Virus record (IMG/VR): IMGVR_UViG_3300022514_000030
Location: 108,671 to 172,670 of that record
From: a virus
Direction: 5' to 3' (one strand)
Length of the DNA: 64,000 nucleotides
Shown: positions 1 to 8,155 of the stretch, piece after piece
Layout: each line of letters starts with the position of its first letter
Position numbering within the stretch: position 1 is the first letter of the stretch
Translations under genes and position numbers: made by a program
Notes under the pieces: generated by a model
The model's database searches: none
What the model was told of the DNA's origin: nothing
The model's input: the letters and a program-made list of their open reading frames with translations, nothing else

Positions 1-1138
1 CACGCCTGCGTATTTCCTCGTATAAAAGTCTCCGCCTGGTCGGCCATAACCAGTTCCAGAAACTGATCTTCAACTTCCGCCTTGCCCGTTCTGCCTTTCT
101 GTCAATCGCTTTTATCCTCTCATTAATGGCATCCGGCACAACGCTTACTACCTTGAACACTGCTTCATTGAACTCTCTTTTTGCCTCTTCAAATGCTGCC
201 ATACGCATACGTCTTGCCAACCCTCTCCCCGCCTTGGCACCAAAGAAAGCTCCTAAAACAGCTCCTACAGCCGCACCAAATGGACCAAGAACTGCCCCTC
301 CCAAGGCTACACCAATCTTACTTCCTATATATCCGCCTCCTCCAACGGCTATTGTGTCACGCATCACATTGACAGCTGCCTCGCCTACGCTAATGCGCCC
401 GTTTAACAACAGATTGCCTTCCCGGATAGCTGCTAAAGCAAGGGTTACCAGAGGGATGTGAATACCGCCATCACCGAGTCTGTCTACCCCATGAATAGTA
501 TCCTTTACATGCCTTGCTACTTCATCATGGTGCAGATCGTGATCCACTATGACATTATCATTGCCATCAAAATAGTGTGCCATTTCCGCATTTACAATTA
601 CAGGTATGTCATGAAACTTGTCCAAATGTTCCCGAATAAGATCAGGATCCATAACACATTTTACCTGGACCGGATGTCCGTCAACCAATATATCCCATCC
701 TTCTTGATTGGGAATATCAGCAAACTCTACTATATGCCCCTGAGCAGCAAGATGGGCCGCTACAATCCTTTCCGCCGTATATCCCTCTAATCGTTCCATG
801 GCGCCAGCAATAGACGCCTCTGCCCCTGATAGAAAATGGTCATGCACGTATCTGCTTATTTCGTTAAAAGTATCCAAATCAAGCTTGCTGGAAAAGTCCA
901 TTGCCTCCAGCACACTATCATCTATCATAGCCAGAGCGTGAAACATGTCATAGGCCGTAACCACTCCGGCAGCAACAGCATCAACATCGCCAACCTGCTT
1001 GATAAGAGAGTTAAAGCTCTTGCTTACCTCATCCCCCACTTTAATCTCTGTTCTCAACTCCCTATCAAGCACCCGCCAGCGCCATCGCCTTATTACTGCA
1101 AACACTACAATAGACCCTGCAAGTAGCAAAAGAACCAC
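1..1138 (-). CDS. Membrane-anchored protein with nuclease-like segment and glycine-zipper region (3' end outside window)
   Basis: A minus-strand reading frame stays open from a GTG at 1138 to the left edge, so the C-terminus is missing. A GGGAGGGGG ribosome binding site lies 7 bases before the GTG. The N-terminus is a single hydrophobic segment (about residues 1-16) followed by arginines, like a membrane anchor. Near residue 120 is a G-W-D-I-L-V-D...V-Q-V-K stretch resembling the core of PD-(D/E)xK nucleases. Near residue 245 is a Gly/Ala-rich hydrophobic segment (GGGGYIGSKIGVALGGAVLG) like glycine zippers, then a basic amphipathic helix. The function is not recognised. The plus-strand frames over this region are its antisense. 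Confidence 0.72.
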   Translation of the reverse strand, partial: MVLLLLAGSIVVFAVIRRWRWRVLDRELRTEIKVGDEVSKSFNSLIKQVGDVDAVAAGVVTAYDMFHALAMIDDSVLEAMDFSSKLDLDTFNEISRYVHDHFLSGAEASIAGAMERLEGYTAERIVAAHLAAQGHIVEFADIPNQEGWDILVDGHPVQVKCVMDPDLIREHLDKFHDIPVIVNAEMAHYFDGNDNVIVDHDLHHDEVARHVKDTIHGVDRLGDGGIHIPLVTLALAAIREGNLLLNGRISVGEAAVNVMRDTIAVGGGGYIGSKIGVALGGAVLGPFGAAVGAVLGAFFGAKAGRGLARRMRMAAFEEAKREFNEAVFKVVSVVPDAINERIKAIDRKAERARRKLKISFWNWLWPTRRRLLYEEIRRR

Positions 1139-1634
1139 ACATATACCCCCTCCCGGATCCTAATGTGGTACATTACATTATTCTACACTGATAGTCATTT
1201 TCCTCCTGTTCAGAACAGAATTCGGAATGAACACAAGACAGCGTAAAAGTGAACTTGTATGAGCGAAATCATGAAGAACCGGAAAGCTAGAGGTGGCAGG
1301 ACTTAAAGTGCGTATAAACCCTGCAGAACATGGAAGTCACGCCTAAAGGATAATTTGTGCGGGAGAAATCCCGAAGGGCAGGATGCTGAAGACAGCAGCG
1401 CGCTAAAGGGGATTTTGCACGGACGAAATCCTGAGGGGGCCACCTCTCTCATCACATCGTTTCTCGCCCGTTTTGGCCCCCTCCCCCTTTGTTACCCCTC
1501 CCTCCCTGCTTCCACCTTCCTCCTCCTCGCACCACCGCTCCGCTCCCTCTAGTTGTGTGGGTGCAATAAATCATCCCCCGTTGACAGTCCGTTGAGCCGT
1601 GCGGCGGGCCGAGGGGGCAGAGGAGGTGGTTAGC
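1139..1634. other. Intergenic region between divergent genes
   Basis: No supported gene lies in these 496 bases. They separate the minus-strand gene at the left edge from the plus-strand cluster. They hold degenerate repeats (1241-1442), a strongly pyrimidine-rich tract (about 1479-1553), and near 1551-1570 the first copy of a leader motif that recurs upstream of several downstream genes (TAGTTGTGTGGGTGCAA). Confidence 0.5.
1241..1442. repeat. Degenerate short repeats
   Basis: Three imperfect copies of a roughly 42-base unit begin near 1241, 1340 and 1400. The shared pattern is TAAAnG...TTnTnnnnG then CGAAATC or AGAAATC, then TGAnG or CGAAGG. A weaker fourth copy may lie near 1303. Each GAAAT block sits between short GC arms, so small hairpins are possible. 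Function unknown. Confidence 0.35.
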
Positions 1635-2139
1635 ATGGCAGTCAGGTTTTCAGCTGTTGTTAGTGAGTTGAGGGAGGCAGGGTACATACCCGAGGGCATC
1701 GAGGTGTTTGTGGGGTCTCCGTGGGGCCCATCGGCGGTGCTGCCCCTGGAGTGCACCCGGGAGGAAAGAGAGTTTATGGAGCTCCAGGTGGGGATTCACC
1801 TGCCGGATGAGCTGGACCCCGAGGGCTGGGGGGGAAGACGCGCAGTTGGAGCTGCAGCTCCTCCGCGACAAGCTTACCCAAGCCGGTCTACCCGATGACG
1901 ACCTAGCGTTAGCCAGGTTCTTCGTGCTCCACGAGGTTGGCCACTGGGTCCACTTCATACAGGAAGGCGAGCTTCCCTTTGCAGAGGACCTTATCCTCCG
2001 CCTTGGGCTCCTCGTCGATGCAGAGGAGCAGGGCTGGAGCGATGAAGAGGCGGCCCGTCAGTATAGGCAGCTGCCAGTGGAGGTGCGGGCAGGCGCCTAT
2101 ACCTTGGAACAACTGAAACAGCTGTACGGGCGGAGCTGA
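1635..2139 (+). CDS. HExxH metallopeptidase-like protein interrupted by a frameshift in a 7-G run
   Basis: Translation from ATG 1635 (GGAGG site at 1622) runs through the residues PEGIEVFVGSP, then leaves frame at seven consecutive Gs (1828-1834). Reading with one G fewer enters the frame that continues to 2139 and contains FVLHEVGHWVHF. HEVGH is a zinc-metallopeptidase HExxH motif of the ImmA/IrrE or M78-like kind. The joined product is about 167 residues. The break may be a sequencing error in the homopolymer, a real mutation, phase variation, or slippage. Substrate unknown. Confidence 0.6.
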
Positions 2140-2160
2140 AACAAGGCTCCGCCTTTTCTT
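2129..2160 (+). terminator. Rho-independent terminator
   Basis: Arms GGCGGAGC (2129-2136) and GCTCCGCC (2146-2153) are followed by TTTTCTT. The hairpin overlaps the stop codon of the metallopeptidase-like gene. Confidence 0.8.
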
Positions 2161-2243
2161 GTTTTGCTGGTGAAATAAAACAACCCCGATGAAAGCTCAC
2201 TCTAGCATGCGGTGAGCTGAGGGGATGTAAGGAGGTGATTAGC

Positions 2244-2612
2244 ATGCTGAAGATGATTCCTGATGTCGATACAAAAGCGCTGGAGGCGGTTATTGTCCGT
2301 CTCGCAGCTAGGATCAAACAGAAAGGAGATTGGCCGGTAGAGCCGACTATTGCCGAGTGGAAAGGCTTCCGGCTCTGGGCGGGAGTCACGCCGAGGCAGG
2401 GGTTCCGGCGGGTCGTTATTACCCCGTCCGGCAAGGCGTCCTGGGCGGTCACGTTAATCGACGCCAACCCCGCCAAAGTAAGGCAAGCCGAACACAAGGT
2501 CATGGTGTACCTCACCATTGGCCTGAGGCAGGTCGTCGGCCAGGTCGACTTCAGCGGCCGGCGCCCCCTGCTCAGATGGTTCGGAGATCGAAAGGAGGTG
2601 AAAGCATGCTGA
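2244..2612 (+). CDS. Hypothetical protein, 122 aa
   Basis: ATG 2244 is chosen because AAGGAGG (2229-2235) lies 8 bases before it; an in-frame GTG at 2235 overlaps the binding site. The protein begins with a helical N-terminus (LEAVIVRLAARIKQ) and continues with an alternating hydrophobic, probably beta, segment containing several Trp and Arg residues. No family recognised. Its end overlaps the next gene by 7 bases, which suggests coupled translation. Confidence 0.6.
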   Translation: MLKMIPDVDTKALEAVIVRLAARIKQKGDWPVEPTIAEWKGFRLWAGVTPRQGFRRVVITPSGKASWAVTLIDANPAKVRQAEHKVMVYLTIGLRQVVGQVDFSGRRPLLRWFGDRKEVKAC

Positions 2613-2764
2613 AGAAGTACACGATCAGAAAGGGCAGCCTGGCCTGGTGGATCTCCAAGCTGCTGCCCTGGCTCGGATTGGCGCTCTTCCTCGTGGTCCT
2701 GGGGCTTATCGGCCACGAGGAGCTGAGCATTTATTGTCAGCGGCATTACCTGCCACTGCCGTAA
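2606..2764 (+). CDS. Small single-pass membrane protein, 52 aa
   Basis: Starts at ATG 2606, five bases after AAAGGAGGTGA and overlapping the end of the preceding gene. A basic N-terminus (MLKKYTIRKGS) is followed by one hydrophobic helix of about 20 residues (LLPWLGLALFLVVLGLIG) and a short polar tail. Positive-inside rules would put the N-terminus in the cytoplasm. Phages often encode such short membrane peptides, but no function can be assigned. Confidence 0.6.
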   Translation: MLKKYTIRKGSLAWWISKLLPWLGLALFLVVLGLIGHEELSIYCQRHYLPLP

Positions 2765-2798
2765 GGGAGGGGACGCACTGTCTCCTCCCTTTTCTTGT
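2765..2798 (+). terminator. Rho-independent terminator
   Basis: GGGAGGGGAC pairs with GTCTCCTCCC, with one mismatch, followed by TTTTCTTGTTT, directly after the small membrane protein gene. Confidence 0.75.
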
Positions 2799-2922
2799 TT
2801 GTCACACAGAAGAGCTGAATGGGACCGGCCGCTGCTCCGCATCCCCCTAGCTCTCCGGGTGAATAAACTGCCCCGTCCCGCTTCCCCATGCGGCGGCACG
2901 GGGAATGAAGGAGGTGACAAGC

Positions 2923-3414
2923 ATGGGTTGCTTTGAAGCGCGCATGTGGCTTCAGCAGTTCTGGGACCGGCATGGCCGGCTCCCACAGACTCAAGAGGTA
3001 CCCATCGAGCACAGCCGGTACCTCCGCGGTTTCAAGGTCGTCCCGGTCGGCTGGGAGTTCGAGCTCCGGCTTGCCAGTGCCCTTGCCGACCTAGGGCTGT
3101 ATGTCTACCCCTACAGCCCCGAACAGGACAGACAGGGGGTAGATATCTCGTTCGAGCTGGGCGACTACATCGTCGACCTCCAGCTCAAAGCATGCAGGCC
3201 GTACCTCAATGTCGAGCTCCTTGGCTGGCACTGGCGCTCCCCATATGTGTTGGTCGAGGCACCCTACCGCGGTGGCGAGCTCCTCACCGCAGAGGTGGAA
3301 GCAATCGTAGGCCGCCTACTACGACTGCTCGACCTCGACTACACAGTCGTGCCAGCCTGGGCTCCCAAAACCGTCCTCTGCCGCTCGTGCCGTTCCTACC
3401 GCCGTTCTCGTTAG
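2923..3414 (+). CDS. Hypothetical protein, possible PD-(D/E)xK-like fold
   Basis: ATG 2923 follows GAAGGAGGTGA by 6 bases; 163 residues. The middle contains G-V-D-I-S-F-E-L then V-D-L-Q-L-K, a spacing reminiscent of PD-(D/E)xK nucleases, but Q replaces the acidic residue before the lysine, so catalysis is doubtful. The C-terminus is basic and has two cysteines. Its own leader and strong terminator make it a single-gene transcription unit. Confidence 0.55.
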   Translation: MGCFEARMWLQQFWDRHGRLPQTQEVPIEHSRYLRGFKVVPVGWEFELRLASALADLGLYVYPYSPEQDRQGVDISFELGDYIVDLQLKACRPYLNVELLGWHWRSPYVLVEAPYRGGELLTAEVEAIVGRLLRLLDLDYTVVPAWAPKTVLCRSCRSYRRSR

Positions 3415-3425
3415 TTATTGTACCA

Positions 3426-3474
3426 CAGGGGAGACAGGAAGTCAAGCCCCCCTCCTGTCTCCCCTGTTCTTTTT
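3426..3474 (+). terminator. Strong rho-independent terminator
   Basis: A perfect 14-bp stem, CAGGGGAGACAGGA (3426-3439) with TCCTGTCTCCCCTG (3453-3466), is followed by TTCTTTTTG. Confidence 0.9.
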
Positions 3475-3721
3475 GCCTCCACTGCTCCGCACTGATTTGT
3501 TGTTTGGGTGAATTTAGTCTCCGAGCCGCGCCGGTTGGTTGGATGAGCTGGCACCGGGAATACATAAGCCGGGCCGTAAGTCATGACGTCGCCAGCCGGT
3601 CACCTCCTCTTGCGCCGGGAGAGGAGGGAGCGACTCCCTGTAACCCCTTTTGCCAGAAGGGACGCAGGGAGGGTAATAGCCACGACGGAGAATCAAACAG
3701 GCATGAAAGGAGGAGATAACG

Positions 3722-4057
3722 ATGCTGAAGAAAGTGTGGGGCCTGCTCAAGCAAGGTGCCCTCGCCGTGGCTAAGGCAGTCATGAAAGTTGCTGCTTTCC
3801 TGTACAGCCTTGCAACCGCCTTGAAAGCCCGGCTGGCTACCGTCCACCCGCTGCTGCCGGTAGCCACAGCACCCGGTGTGGCTTACGCAGCCTATAAGGG
3901 CGCCCAGCTGTTTATGGCCTTCTGGGCTATCCTGCTTGCGCTGCCGTTCGGCCTCCTGGGTGCCCAGGGGCTCGTGAACGCTGTGGTCTTTGTGACCATG
4001 CTGCTTGTTCCGTTCACAGTAGCCGGCCTCTTCTTCACCCTGGTGGAGCAGAAGTGA
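3722..4057 (+). CDS. Membrane protein, 111 aa
   Basis: ATG 3722 lies 8 bases after AAAGGAGGAG. The N-terminal third is an amphipathic Lys/Ala-rich helix (MLKKVWGLLKQGALAVAKAV). The rest is mostly hydrophobic, with about two membrane segments (near residues 60-82 and 85-107). No family recognised; a holin-like or envelope role is conceivable, but nothing here shows it. Confidence 0.6.
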   Translation: MLKKVWGLLKQGALAVAKAVMKVAAFLYSLATALKARLATVHPLLPVATAPGVAYAAYKGAQLFMAFWAILLALPFGLLGAQGLVNAVVFVTMLLVPFTVAGLFFTLVEQK

Positions 4058-4073
4058 TCCACTAGGGTGAAGG

Positions 4074-4258
4074 TGGAACGAACCATACTATGGCTAGATA
4101 TAGCAGTATGGTATGGTACATCCACATACGTGGAACGAACCAATACTATACTGCTATATCTAGATCCCTGTTCTGTTAGAAGGGTATATAGAGTACCGTA
4201 AGCTAAGAAGCTCATATGAGCTATATAGCTTACGGTATGTTTAGTATGGTTCGTTCCA
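4074..4258. repeat. TGGAACGAACCA-bounded palindromic element, copy 1
   Basis: Two direct copies of TGGAACGAACCA (4074-4085 and 4131-4142) and one inverted copy (TGGTTCGTTCCA, ending 4258) frame this non-coding stretch. Inside are a 21-base inverted repeat with one mismatch (4093-4113 and 4144-4164, around the core ATATAGCAGTAT), the palindrome AGCTCATATGAGCT, and CGTAAGCTA...TAGCTTACG. A related element lies at 36246-36369. It could be a replication or partition site, an operator array, or a small non-autonomous mobile element. Confidence 0.6.
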
Positions 4259-4376
4259 GGCCAGCTTTATTCTATACCCTCGCTCCGCTCGGTTTAGCTG
4301 TTTAGGTGACTCTGCCGGACCCGGTGAGGCCGTGTGCGGCCGGTGGAGGCGTCCGGCACAGAAAGGAGGTGTTAGT

Positions 4377-4913
4377 GTGAATCGGATTGCTATTATTGGC
4401 ACCCGGCATCCCGCGCCGGAGGCAGCGGAGCTTATCGTCCGGATCGCCCGCGCCTTCCGTGACCTGGGCTGGACCTTGGTCACAGGCAATGCGGACGGCG
4501 TGGACAGCCTGGCGCGGGATGCGTGGAACGAGACAGCGCCGGAGCGCGTGCTGCTGTTCCTGCCGTGGCGCGGGTACAATGCAGCATACATCCACCCCCG
4601 GAACCGCGTGATCGTGTTTGACCCGCAGGTGCACCGGGTGTGGCACGACTCAGTGGCTGTTTACCATCCCGCTGCTGAGCGCCTCTCCCCTGGCGCGGTC
4701 AAGCTCCACGCCCGCAACTATGGGATCGTGGAGGCGGCCGACGTTGTCATCGCCCTGCCCAACGACAGTATCGAGGGCGGTGGGACTGGCCAGGGGATCC
4801 GGGTGGCTCGGGCGATGGGCAAACCGCTGTTTGTCCTGCCCGGCGACCTGGAGGCGCTCAGACAGTTTTACCGCCGGGCTCGGGGACTAGCTTTCGTGCC
4901 GCACCGGGGCTAG
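4377..4913 (+). CDS. SLOG-type Rossmann nucleotide-binding protein
   Basis: GTG 4377 is preceded by AAAGGAGGTG at a spacing of 5-6 bases; 178 residues. The N-terminus has I-A-I-I-G-T-R-H, then LVTGNADGVDSLA and later GGGTGQGIRVARAMGKP. This is the layout of the SLOG superfamily (DprA, YpsA and LOG relatives), Rossmann-fold proteins that bind nucleotide ligands. No second domain is seen, so it resembles stand-alone phage YspA/YpsA-like proteins. The ligand is unknown. Confidence 0.7.
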   Translation: MNRIAIIGTRHPAPEAAELIVRIARAFRDLGWTLVTGNADGVDSLARDAWNETAPERVLLFLPWRGYNAAYIHPRNRVIVFDPQVHRVWHDSVAVYHPAAERLSPGAVKLHARNYGIVEAADVVIALPNDSIEGGGTGQGIRVARAMGKPLFVLPGDLEALRQFYRRARGLAFVPHRG

Positions 4914-4968
4914 TCTCCTCTCGTAAAGCCCAGTGCCCCCACGGGTGTCTCTACTGCTATTGGAAGGC

Positions 4969-4993
4969 GTAGAGGCCCCGTCGGGGCTTTTTT
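4969..4993 (+). terminator. Rho-independent terminator
   Basis: AGGCCCC-GTC-GGGGCTT hairpin followed by a T run, downstream of the SLOG gene. The loop is short (3 bases) but the stem is GC-rich. Confidence 0.6.
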
Positions 4994-5011
4994 GTTGTAC
5001 TCCCCTCTCCC

Positions 5012-5260
5012 TTATACCCTCTCCTCTTTCTCCTCCCCTCCTTTCTCCCTGCAGCAGTGATGATCCGCCCGCCGCAGTCGCCGCGCCCGCCTCAGCTCCT
5101 CATACATCTCCTCCCTACCCCTCTCATATCCCTGTTCGTACACATACCTCACCAGAGCTTCTACCGTCAGCGCCTCAAGCCGTCCATCACGCAGCATGTT
5201 GTATACCGTAGCCCTGCTCACGCCGAGCAGCTTTGCAGCCATCGTCGCACTTACCTCCAT
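5012..5260 (-). CDS. Excisionase/MerR-like helix-turn-helix protein, 82 aa
   Basis: Minus-strand gene; ATG at 5260 is preceded by GAAGGGG on that strand at suitable spacing. The N-terminus M-A-A-K-L-L-G-V-S-R-A-T-V-Y-N-M-L is a clear helix-turn-helix of the excisionase/MerR type. The C-terminus is a long charged helix rich in Arg and Glu, with a His-His-Cys-Cys cluster. Immediately upstream are two 52-bp palindromic repeats (5275-5462), likely targets for this or another regulator, so autoregulation is a reasonable inference. Confidence 0.7.
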   Translation of the reverse strand: MEVSATMAAKLLGVSRATVYNMLRDGRLEALTVEALVRYVYEQGYERGREEMYEELRRARRLRRADHHCCREKGGEEKEERV

Positions 5261-5274
5261 CGTGATACCCCTTC

Positions 5275-5462
5275 TGTCTAAAAGTGTCACATTAGTCCAC
5301 TGGATTAACATCACTTCTTTAGACACCTCTATTCCGTATATTACCCCCGATCTCAAAATGCCGCATCCCATCGCCGTTTTCGCTCCCGCTCTATACCGCA
5401 TACCTCTCTCTGTCTAAAAGTGTCGCCTTAATCCACTGGATTAACACCGCTTCTTTAGACAC
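5275..5462. repeat. Two 52-bp nested palindromes (operator-like)
   Basis: Copies at 5275-5326 and 5411-5462 begin 136 bases apart and differ at only a few positions. Each has outer arms TGTCTAAA...TTTAGACA and an inner palindrome TAATCCA-C-TGGATTA (one mismatch in the first copy). They lie upstream of the minus-strand helix-turn-helix gene. The architecture fits a multi-site operator, or sites for a replication or recombination protein. Confidence 0.75.
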
Positions 5463-5749
5463 ACAGCTCCCCTCCGCTGGCTGTAGTGTGATTTAACCAG
5501 CCTCCGGCTTACTTTAGTCCCCTTGAGTGAAGCTGCGGAGCCGGTAAACTACTCCTCCCCGGGTGGGGTGCTATGGTGGTTGCAAAAACGCCCGCGGGAC
5601 GGTAGGTCGCGACACGGGCGGCACGACCCCTCTTCGCTTCCCGTTGCCGCCAGCGCTCCGCGCTCCGTAGTCTGAACAGCAAAATTACGCAGCGGCAATC
5701 GGGATATATACCCGCACACCGGTTGTCGTTGCTGTAGGAGGTGAGAGAT
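5463..5749. other. Intergenic leader without a recognised gene
   Basis: No supported coding sequence. The stretch has GC-rich pieces with CTCCGC words typical of the leaders in this cluster, and ends with the GTAGGAGGTGAG ribosome binding site of the next gene. Confidence 0.4.
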
Positions 5750-6625
5750 ATGTGCGGGAGAGCTCCAAGAGATAACCATCTGATGGGGGTTGAGCCCCCG
5801 GTGACGGCGATGGTGGTGGTCGCCGCAGACTTGCGGCTGCCGGGTGCACCGGTGCGTACTTGGCAGTTGGCGAAGGGAGGTGAGTTGGTAATTGGCGTGG
5901 CACCGGTGGAATTCAGGAATAGGACAACCGTTGGGTATATCACCACGGTTGATCATATAGGGGAAATTCGATGGCGAATCGAGGCCGGCCCGATGGGGGT
6001 ATATGCCACCCAGAGTGTTATGCCCGGCCAAGAGTGGAGTCACTTCCTGGACCCGCTTGGGAGAGATGTTAGTCCGTATGTGCACGCTGCCGTGGCCCGG
6101 GCGGCGGCGGAGCTGCTGCGGCTGGATCCGGGTAAGCCCCTTGGGGACAGTAGGTTTAGTGGCGTAAGTCAGTGCGTGGCGTGTCATGCGTTTAGGATCT
6201 TGCCGCAGGGCGATCAGGTTTTAGGAGACGCCGAGGGATGGGTGCGCACGCCCAGTACTGGTGATCTCCGCGACAGGGGGTTATGGCAGGCTGAAAGGTA
6301 CTATTGCGTTGTCCGCCATGAGACGCCCGAGGATATAGAGCGTCTTGTGGCGAAGGCCAATGCGGAATACACGAGGGGATGGAGCGCCCCCATCCTTCCC
6401 CTCCATTATGCGGGAGAGGAGTGTCCGTACTTCCTCCCGAAGGGAGCCGGGCGCCGCGGTGGTTTCCCGGCTTGGGAAGTCCCCGGTGGCCAGATCTCGA
6501 GCGATAATGTCGACATCGTTGACCGGGATGGCGTCAGGACTCTGCGTGTGCGAGCAGGGTTCTGGCAGGTTGAGGTGCCAGTGAAAAAGAATACCCCGTG
6601 CGCACACACGGGGCAAAAACAGTAA
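5750..6625 (+). CDS. Hypothetical protein, 291 aa
   Basis: ATG 5750 is preceded by AGGAGGTGAGAG. The product is soluble with mixed alpha/beta composition. Near residue 145 it has C-V-A-C-H, and a further Cys near residues 187 and 225, so metal binding is possible, but no known zinc module is clear. No family recognised. It is followed within 16 bases by the next gene and probably shares its transcript. Confidence 0.6.
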   Translation: MCGRAPRDNHLMGVEPPVTAMVVVAADLRLPGAPVRTWQLAKGGELVIGVAPVEFRNRTTVGYITTVDHIGEIRWRIEAGPMGVYATQSVMPGQEWSHFLDPLGRDVSPYVHAAVARAAAELLRLDPGKPLGDSRFSGVSQCVACHAFRILPQGDQVLGDAEGWVRTPSTGDLRDRGLWQAERYYCVVRHETPEDIERLVAKANAEYTRGWSAPILPLHYAGEECPYFLPKGAGRRGGFPAWEVPGGQISSDNVDIVDRDGVRTLRVRAGFWQVEVPVKKNTPCAHTGQKQ

Positions 6626-6641
6626 AAGGAGGTCGATAGTT

Positions 6642-7748
6642 ATGCTGAAAGCATTCATTCTCACAGATGATTATACTGCGATCCTGTTTGACGATCAAGG
6701 GGAGGAGACCATCATCGGACGGCTCCTACCCGGCCTCCAGGAGGTTATTGCAGAGGAGTTTGGCCAGGCGGTTCCCGAAGTTGACGAGGTGGTTGACGAG
6801 GTTGCTGATGAACCTATCGAGGCCTGTCTGATAGACGAGGATATTGAGTTCGAGGGTGTCGCCGACCTCGAGCTCCTCGGGGACGACGGAGACCCCGGGG
6901 ATCGTATACTCCCGGAGGAGTTTATCCGGTCCGGCGACCCGGTGGAGGACGAAGGCCTCACTCCACTGGACGCCGAGGAACTCATTCCAACCGGCGTGCT
7001 TTCCCAGGTAGCGGCTCCGCAGGATCTCTATGTTGCATATTTTGTCAATATCCAGCGGAGCGCGGAGAATCCGTGGGGTTCCCGCGACTCCTTCGCTGGG
7101 ATCGACGCTATCGCTGCTGCCGGAAGCTCCCTCCGCAGCTTACCGTACTTCTTCCAGGTTGTTGCTGTACTCCCCCGACAGCCGCGGGGAGAGTTCAGGA
7201 ATTTTATAGGCCGCGACGGCCGTGTCCACACAGTCCAGATGAAGGACCGGCCGTACGTGGTGGTTCGAGCTGGCGACATCGACGAAAACGGGAACTTCGT
7301 CCCCGGGATCGTCGATGAGGAGACTAGTGAGAGGAGGGAGCGGTACTTTGTTATCGCAGCCTGGAGCCTGTATAACATTCGAACAGGCGAGCGGTTCCAG
7401 TACACGGAGCCGACAGCTCCAGTGCGGCTTAACGAGGAATTCCGGCGGCGTGTGTTCCAAGTTTGCTGCGAGCGGTATCCCCACCTCTTCCAGAAGGTGC
7501 TTCACCCGAGGAAACACCTCGGTGTGAAGTACTGGCGGGTTGAGGTGCCGACCGAGGGAGACGGTGAGGCCTACGTCTCCTTCAGGTTCTGGGATGGCCG
7601 CTATACCAGAGAGGTTGTGCAAGTCTCCGGTTCTCAGCCCGTGCTTCCCGCTGCTCCAATTTCCCAGCTCCGGCTCTTTGCTCTACAGGCCGTCGCGTGG
7701 CGGCTTGTAGAGCAGGAGCTGGCTGGCGGAAAGGAGGTGAGTGAGTGA
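6642..7748 (+). CDS. Hypothetical protein with acidic N-terminal region, 368 aa
   Basis: ATG 6642 follows AAAAGGAGGTCGATAGTT. Residues about 40-115 are very rich in Asp and Glu (VDEVVDEVADEP and similar), like a DNA-mimic or flexible acidic linker. Residues 120-368 look globular, with many aromatic residues and a V-S-F-R-F-W-D-G-R-Y stretch. Not recognised. Its TGA overlaps the ATG of the next gene by one base (TGATG). Confidence 0.6.
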   Translation: MLKAFILTDDYTAILFDDQGEETIIGRLLPGLQEVIAEEFGQAVPEVDEVVDEVADEPIEACLIDEDIEFEGVADLELLGDDGDPGDRILPEEFIRSGDPVEDEGLTPLDAEELIPTGVLSQVAAPQDLYVAYFVNIQRSAENPWGSRDSFAGIDAIAAAGSSLRSLPYFFQVVAVLPRQPRGEFRNFIGRDGRVHTVQMKDRPYVVVRAGDIDENGNFVPGIVDEETSERRERYFVIAAWSLYNIRTGERFQYTEPTAPVRLNEEFRRRVFQVCCERYPHLFQKVLHPRKHLGVKYWRVEVPTEGDGEAYVSFRFWDGRYTREVVQVSGSQPVLPAAPISQLRLFALQAVAWRLVEQELAGGKEVSE

Positions 7749-7972
7749 TGGCTCACCTCTCCCGCCAAGCGATGGAGCAGCAGCTTCTCCAGTGGAATCC
7801 ACACTGGAAGCGAACTACCGTAGAGAGTTGGCATGATCGCCAGCTCTATGCGGTCTACATGCGCTGCTTGGAGCAGCAGCGTCAGCGCCAGTGGGTGCAG
7901 CAGCGACGGACAGTACAATACTCCACACAGAGAGCCGTCCAGCTCTCTCTGTTTGACATCATCCAGGGGTGA
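7748..7972 (+). CDS. Small Gln/Arg-rich protein, 74 aa
   Basis: ATG 7748 overlaps the preceding stop codon and follows AAAGGAGGTGA. The composition is rich in Gln, Arg and Trp. It ends in LSLFDIIQG; a C-terminal L-S-L-F motif resembles sliding-clamp (beta) binding peptides (QLxLF), which suggests, but does not show, a clamp-binding role. Confidence 0.55.
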   Translation: MAHLSRQAMEQQLLQWNPHWKRTTVESWHDRQLYAVYMRCLEQQRQRQWVQQRRTVQYSTQRAVQLSLFDIIQG

Positions 7973-8004
7973 GCCCGGACCTTACCGGGTTCACCCCTTT
8001 TTTG
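7965..8004 (+). terminator. Strong rho-independent terminator
   Basis: AGGGGTGAGCCCGG pairs with CCGGGTTCACCCCT (one wobble or mismatch) around a 6-base loop, followed by TTTTTT. Confidence 0.9.
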
Positions 8005-8155
8005 CTTGCAATACACCGCTTCCTTGGATACAGCTTCTGGCTTGTCTTTACTTCTTACGGTGAATTACCTCTCTTAAAGGTGATTCAACTAATAGCCTGA
8101 ACTTGGGACAAAAGCGCTCCGTCCAGGGTTCAGTGCCTTGCAAGGAGGTGAAAGC

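Noticed and set aside
126-1126. Several plus-strand open frames over 126-1126
   Set aside because: They have no ribosome binding sites and are the antisense of a minus-strand frame that stays open for over 370 codons with protein-like composition.
1479-5050. Pyrimidine-rich tracts at about 1479-1553 and 5005-5050 as functional triplex or origin signals
   Set aside because: They are simple-sequence, unpaired with repeats or conserved words, and may only reflect local composition.
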